DNA from: Haplosporangium gracile
Lineage: Eukaryota; Mortierellomycota; Mortierellomycetes; Mortierellales; Mortierellaceae
Reading direction: 5' to 3'
DNA length: 14,462 nucleotides
Assembly (NCBI GenBank): GCA_015499985.1
Contig: JAAAUF010000390.1
Span: 1 to 14,462 of the forward strand
Part shown: in pieces, positions 10,665 through 14,462 of the stretch
Numbering within the stretch: the first letter of the stretch is position 1
How the letters are laid out: the number at the start of each line of letters is the position of its first letter
The notes under the pieces: model-generated
What the model was told of the DNA's origin: nothing
The model's database searches: none
The model's input: only the letters and a program-made list of their open reading frames with translations
Translations under genes and position numbers: made by a program

Positions 10665-11650
10665 TCACCATAGTATCCACTGCCCTTTACCAGCACTAAT
10701 GTGTATGGGCAAACCAACACACGAATATGAAAAACTAGGCGCACCCTTTCCGCCGCGCGCCGAAATTGAGCTGGAGGCAATGGCAGACCTCTTTGGTCGG
10801 CTTTGAGTTCCGTCCGTGGTGCTTGAGGTAGAGGCAGGCCGTTTTCGATGCTCTGGTGATCGACTCGTTGTGCTAGTGCTCTCGCTGCTGCCGCTTCCAG
10901 GGGTTGAGTTCGAGTAGTGGCTGGTCCCAGCGAGTAAATATTCCTGTGATAGTCATTCTTCGAAACTACCGCGAGAGCCGTCAGCTGGGTTCGAGAGATG
11001 CCCACAGTTGCGAGGATATCAGGGATCTTGTATACGAGGATAAGGCTGTTGGACATCGGACGCCAGAGGGTTACAACCGGTCGATACACCAACATATCGC
11101 TGCCCTTGGAAACAAAGATGTCATTAGGCTGAGCGCCCCGGGCCATGGCAATATCGGCTTTGGTGGTGCAAATGACGACCGTCCATCCGTGGTTCTCCAT
11201 GTACTTGCCAAACTCTTAGCGACTCGTCAGCGACCAGTAAAACGAGGATACAAGTTCAGTCTTGATGTCGGCAAAGTGCCGCTTCCGGATCCTCATGTCA
11301 TTATTTAGCCGTTCTTCGAAGGTGTCGATGCTCTACTCCGTCCGGTCCAGGGCCTTGTGTCGTGTTTCTTCTCGTGTCTTGGCCACGTTCTCCTTCTTCA
11401 CCGCCTGTGGACCGTCGATGTATAGAATTATGTTGAGTGTGTTTCCAAACCGCTCAATATCCTTCTCCAGAATCCTGCGAGCGCCCTCGCCGGACTTCTT
11501 GGAGTATGCATCCTAAATGACGCGGTAACAGTTGGCCAGGATATCGAAGCGGCGTGTTCCGGTTGTGACTGATGCGAGGACTGAGATGTAGAGTGAAATG
11601 GGGTTGTAGCTCTTCCTGCAAATGAAAGGGAACCAGTTGTAGAACCCCGT
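10665..11650 (-). pseudogene. degenerate FEN1/XPG-like (PIN-fold) nuclease gene
   Basis: One minus-strand frame runs from 11650 to about 10912 with family-like sequence interrupted by stops. It contains GFYNWFPFICRKSYNP, then RRFDILANCYRVI, ILYIDGPQA, KRHFADIKTELVSSFYWSL, WTVVICTTKADIAMA, DIFVSKGSDML and ALAVVSKNDYHRNIYSLGPAT. This resembles the I-region of XPG/FEN1-like nucleases: acidic IDG, KADIAMA in place of EAE, and a SKGSDM segment. Fungal multicopy families have this layout. Lesions: the likely start is ACG (11650-11648) in the context aacaccACGG, matching the ARF1 start context aacaccATGG. In-frame stops are TAG 11515-11513, TAG 11335-11333 and TAA 11218-11216. A small deletion near 10912-10918 probably shifts the frame, after which a Ser/Thr/Arg-rich tail reads to TGA at 10667-10665. 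The open part downstream of the last stop (from 11200) lacks the N-terminal half and is unlikely to be functional. Family assignment is from memory of motifs. Confidence 0.75.
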
Positions 11651-11811
11651 GGTGTTGGGGCTTGTGCTTTTGGGGTCAGAAGAAAGGAATATTGGAGAGG
11701 ATAGTTGTTTGCTGAATAATAATGTTGAGCTTTGAATGGGTTTTATGTGTCGATTAGTTATTGCCAATCTTCCAAAAAGGCTATATCCAACATTAATGGC
11801 GGCCAATGGAG

Positions 11812-11839
11812 AATTATGGTGCCCATTGTCCTGGGCCTA
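11812..11839 (-). repeat. right terminal inverted repeat
   Basis: Read on the minus strand, the core is GACAATGGGCACCATAATT (11830-11812), one base different from the left copy. Just outside, at 11857-11867 on the plus strand, is a further partial copy, ACAATGGCGCC. It makes a small inverted pair with 11818-11829. This may be a relic of a nested insertion or part of a compound terminus. Confidence 0.55.
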
Positions 11840-11876
11840 AAATGAAACTTGAAGTTACAATGGCGCCTCTCAACAC

Positions 11877-12180
11877 AACTTCCGCGCTCTTTTCATTTAA
11901 ACCCTCGTCCTTTTCATCAACACCGCCACGCTCGTTGTCCTCCCTCTCCTTGTCTTGTTACCTTGCTTACTATTCTCTCTCCTTGCTCGTCTCCCTTGTT
12001 CTCTACATCGTCCTTCTCTGTTGTTCTTTCACTACTCCTTTTTTCATCACGGCCTTTACTTAATCACTCCTCATTCTTCATCCCTCTTATATCTGCGTAT
12101 TCATAATTGCTGTTGCCTCCTGGTCATTTCTTATCTTTTCTCTTTCTTTTTCGTTCTTCTCTTTTTCATCACCTAACGGC
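11877..12180 (+). promoter_or_regulatory. pyrimidine-rich tract on the plus strand
   Basis: About 300 bp are strongly C+T rich on the plus strand; in the three 60-base rows I counted (11941-12000, 12001-12060, 12121-12180), 80-85 percent of bases are pyrimidines. Genes in this window carry such tracts on their coding strand just upstream of the ATG, so this looks like the promoter or leader of a plus-strand transcript. No plus-strand gene follows; the next feature is the antisense of ARF1. The open frames across it are low-complexity and not credible proteins. Confidence 0.45.
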
Positions 12181-12419
12181 TTCTTGACCATTTTTCATTC
12201 ACGTCATATATATAACTGTATTGAGCAACAAAACAAAAAAAAGATAATTACTTCTTCGACTATTCTACTTCTTCAGGCGCACACGGGTTCTTTTGTCATT
12301 GTCGAGTTTGTTGATAGCAGCAAGGTGGTGGGGGAACGGAAAGGGAGTGTTGAAAGTACAAAATGGTTGTTGATGATAGGAAAAAGAAAAACGAAGTGGA
12401 CTTTTTAGAGATTCCCTCT
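12181..12419 (-). other. 3' flank of ARF1
   Basis: This follows the ARF1 stop codon (12422-12420) and should hold its 3' untranslated region. It contains a TATATATAA run at 12208-12216 next to an ACGTCA (plus strand, about 12203). A T-rich stretch on the transcribed strand lies around 12234-12243. No gene is seen. Confidence 0.45.

Positions 12420-14462
<2,043 letters not shown>

Larger units (their letters stand above)
10621..11839. mobile_element. putative 1.2 kb TIR element carrying a FEN1-like pseudogene
   Basis: A nuclease-like pseudogene is bracketed by inverted copies of GACAATGGGCRCCATAATT: plus strand 10630-10648, minus strand 11830-11812, 18 of 19 identical. Similarity continues outward (TNGGC, N3, G), giving about 28 bp with 23 matches. 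The pseudogene stop lies within 20 bp of the left repeat, and about 160 bp separate its former start from the right repeat, as expected for one gene filling the element. I find no convincing target-site duplication and no transposase. It could be a non-autonomous element, or a nuclease-bearing unit mobilised in trans. The family is unknown to me. Confidence 0.5.

Noticed and set aside
10652..11200. A 182-codon minus-strand open frame that could be called an intact gene
   Set aside because: It begins inside a conserved domain, just after three in-frame stops, and its C-terminal part appears frameshifted. It is better explained as part of the pseudogene.
11806..12063. Plus-strand 85-codon open frame starting MENYG
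   Set aside because: Its start overlaps the inverted repeat and the rest is the pyrimidine-rich tract, giving a Ser/Leu-rich artefact; no family resemblance.

Overview
The window is nuclear DNA of a filamentous, early-diverging fungus. Its genes have short GT-AG introns, mostly 85-135 nt, and pyrimidine-rich leaders before the start codons. It carries a decayed nuclease-like gene of a type I associate with the very large PIN/XPG-like families of Mortierellomycota (Mortierella and relatives). That placement is an inference, not a search result. All recognisable genes lie on the minus strand.

In transcription order (high to low coordinates): (1) an ARF1-type ADP-ribosylation factor GTPase, 14226-12420, three exons, 181 aa, with an unusually long first intron (948 nt). 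(2) A 580 bp gap holding a strongly pyrimidine-rich tract on the plus strand. (3) A degenerate FEN1/XPG-like gene, 11650-10665, with a lost start codon, three in-frame stops and a probable frameshift. It is bracketed at 10621-10648 and 11812-11839 by an inverted repeat (18 of 19 bp in the core), so it looks like the cargo of a 1.2 kb mobile element. (4) Translation initiation factor eIF3 subunit L, 10560-8259, four exons, 542 aa. (5) A 315 bp spacer. (6) REV3, the catalytic subunit of DNA polymerase zeta, 7943-313, twelve exons, 2174 aa. (7) 312 bp of 3' flank with nothing recognisable.

ARF1, eIF3L and REV3 are intact housekeeping genes, and every exon junction I propose preserves the reading frame. 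They act in unrelated processes: vesicle coat recruitment, translation initiation and translesion DNA synthesis. I see no functional cluster. The most unusual part is the 10.6-12.2 kb interval: the putative element, its fossil nuclease gene about 60 bp upstream of the eIF3L start codon, and the strand-asymmetric tract beside it. Within REV3 the points worth a second look are a candidate REV7-binding motif, an extended C-terminal cysteine motif that overlaps a possible optional intron, and a low-complexity linker.
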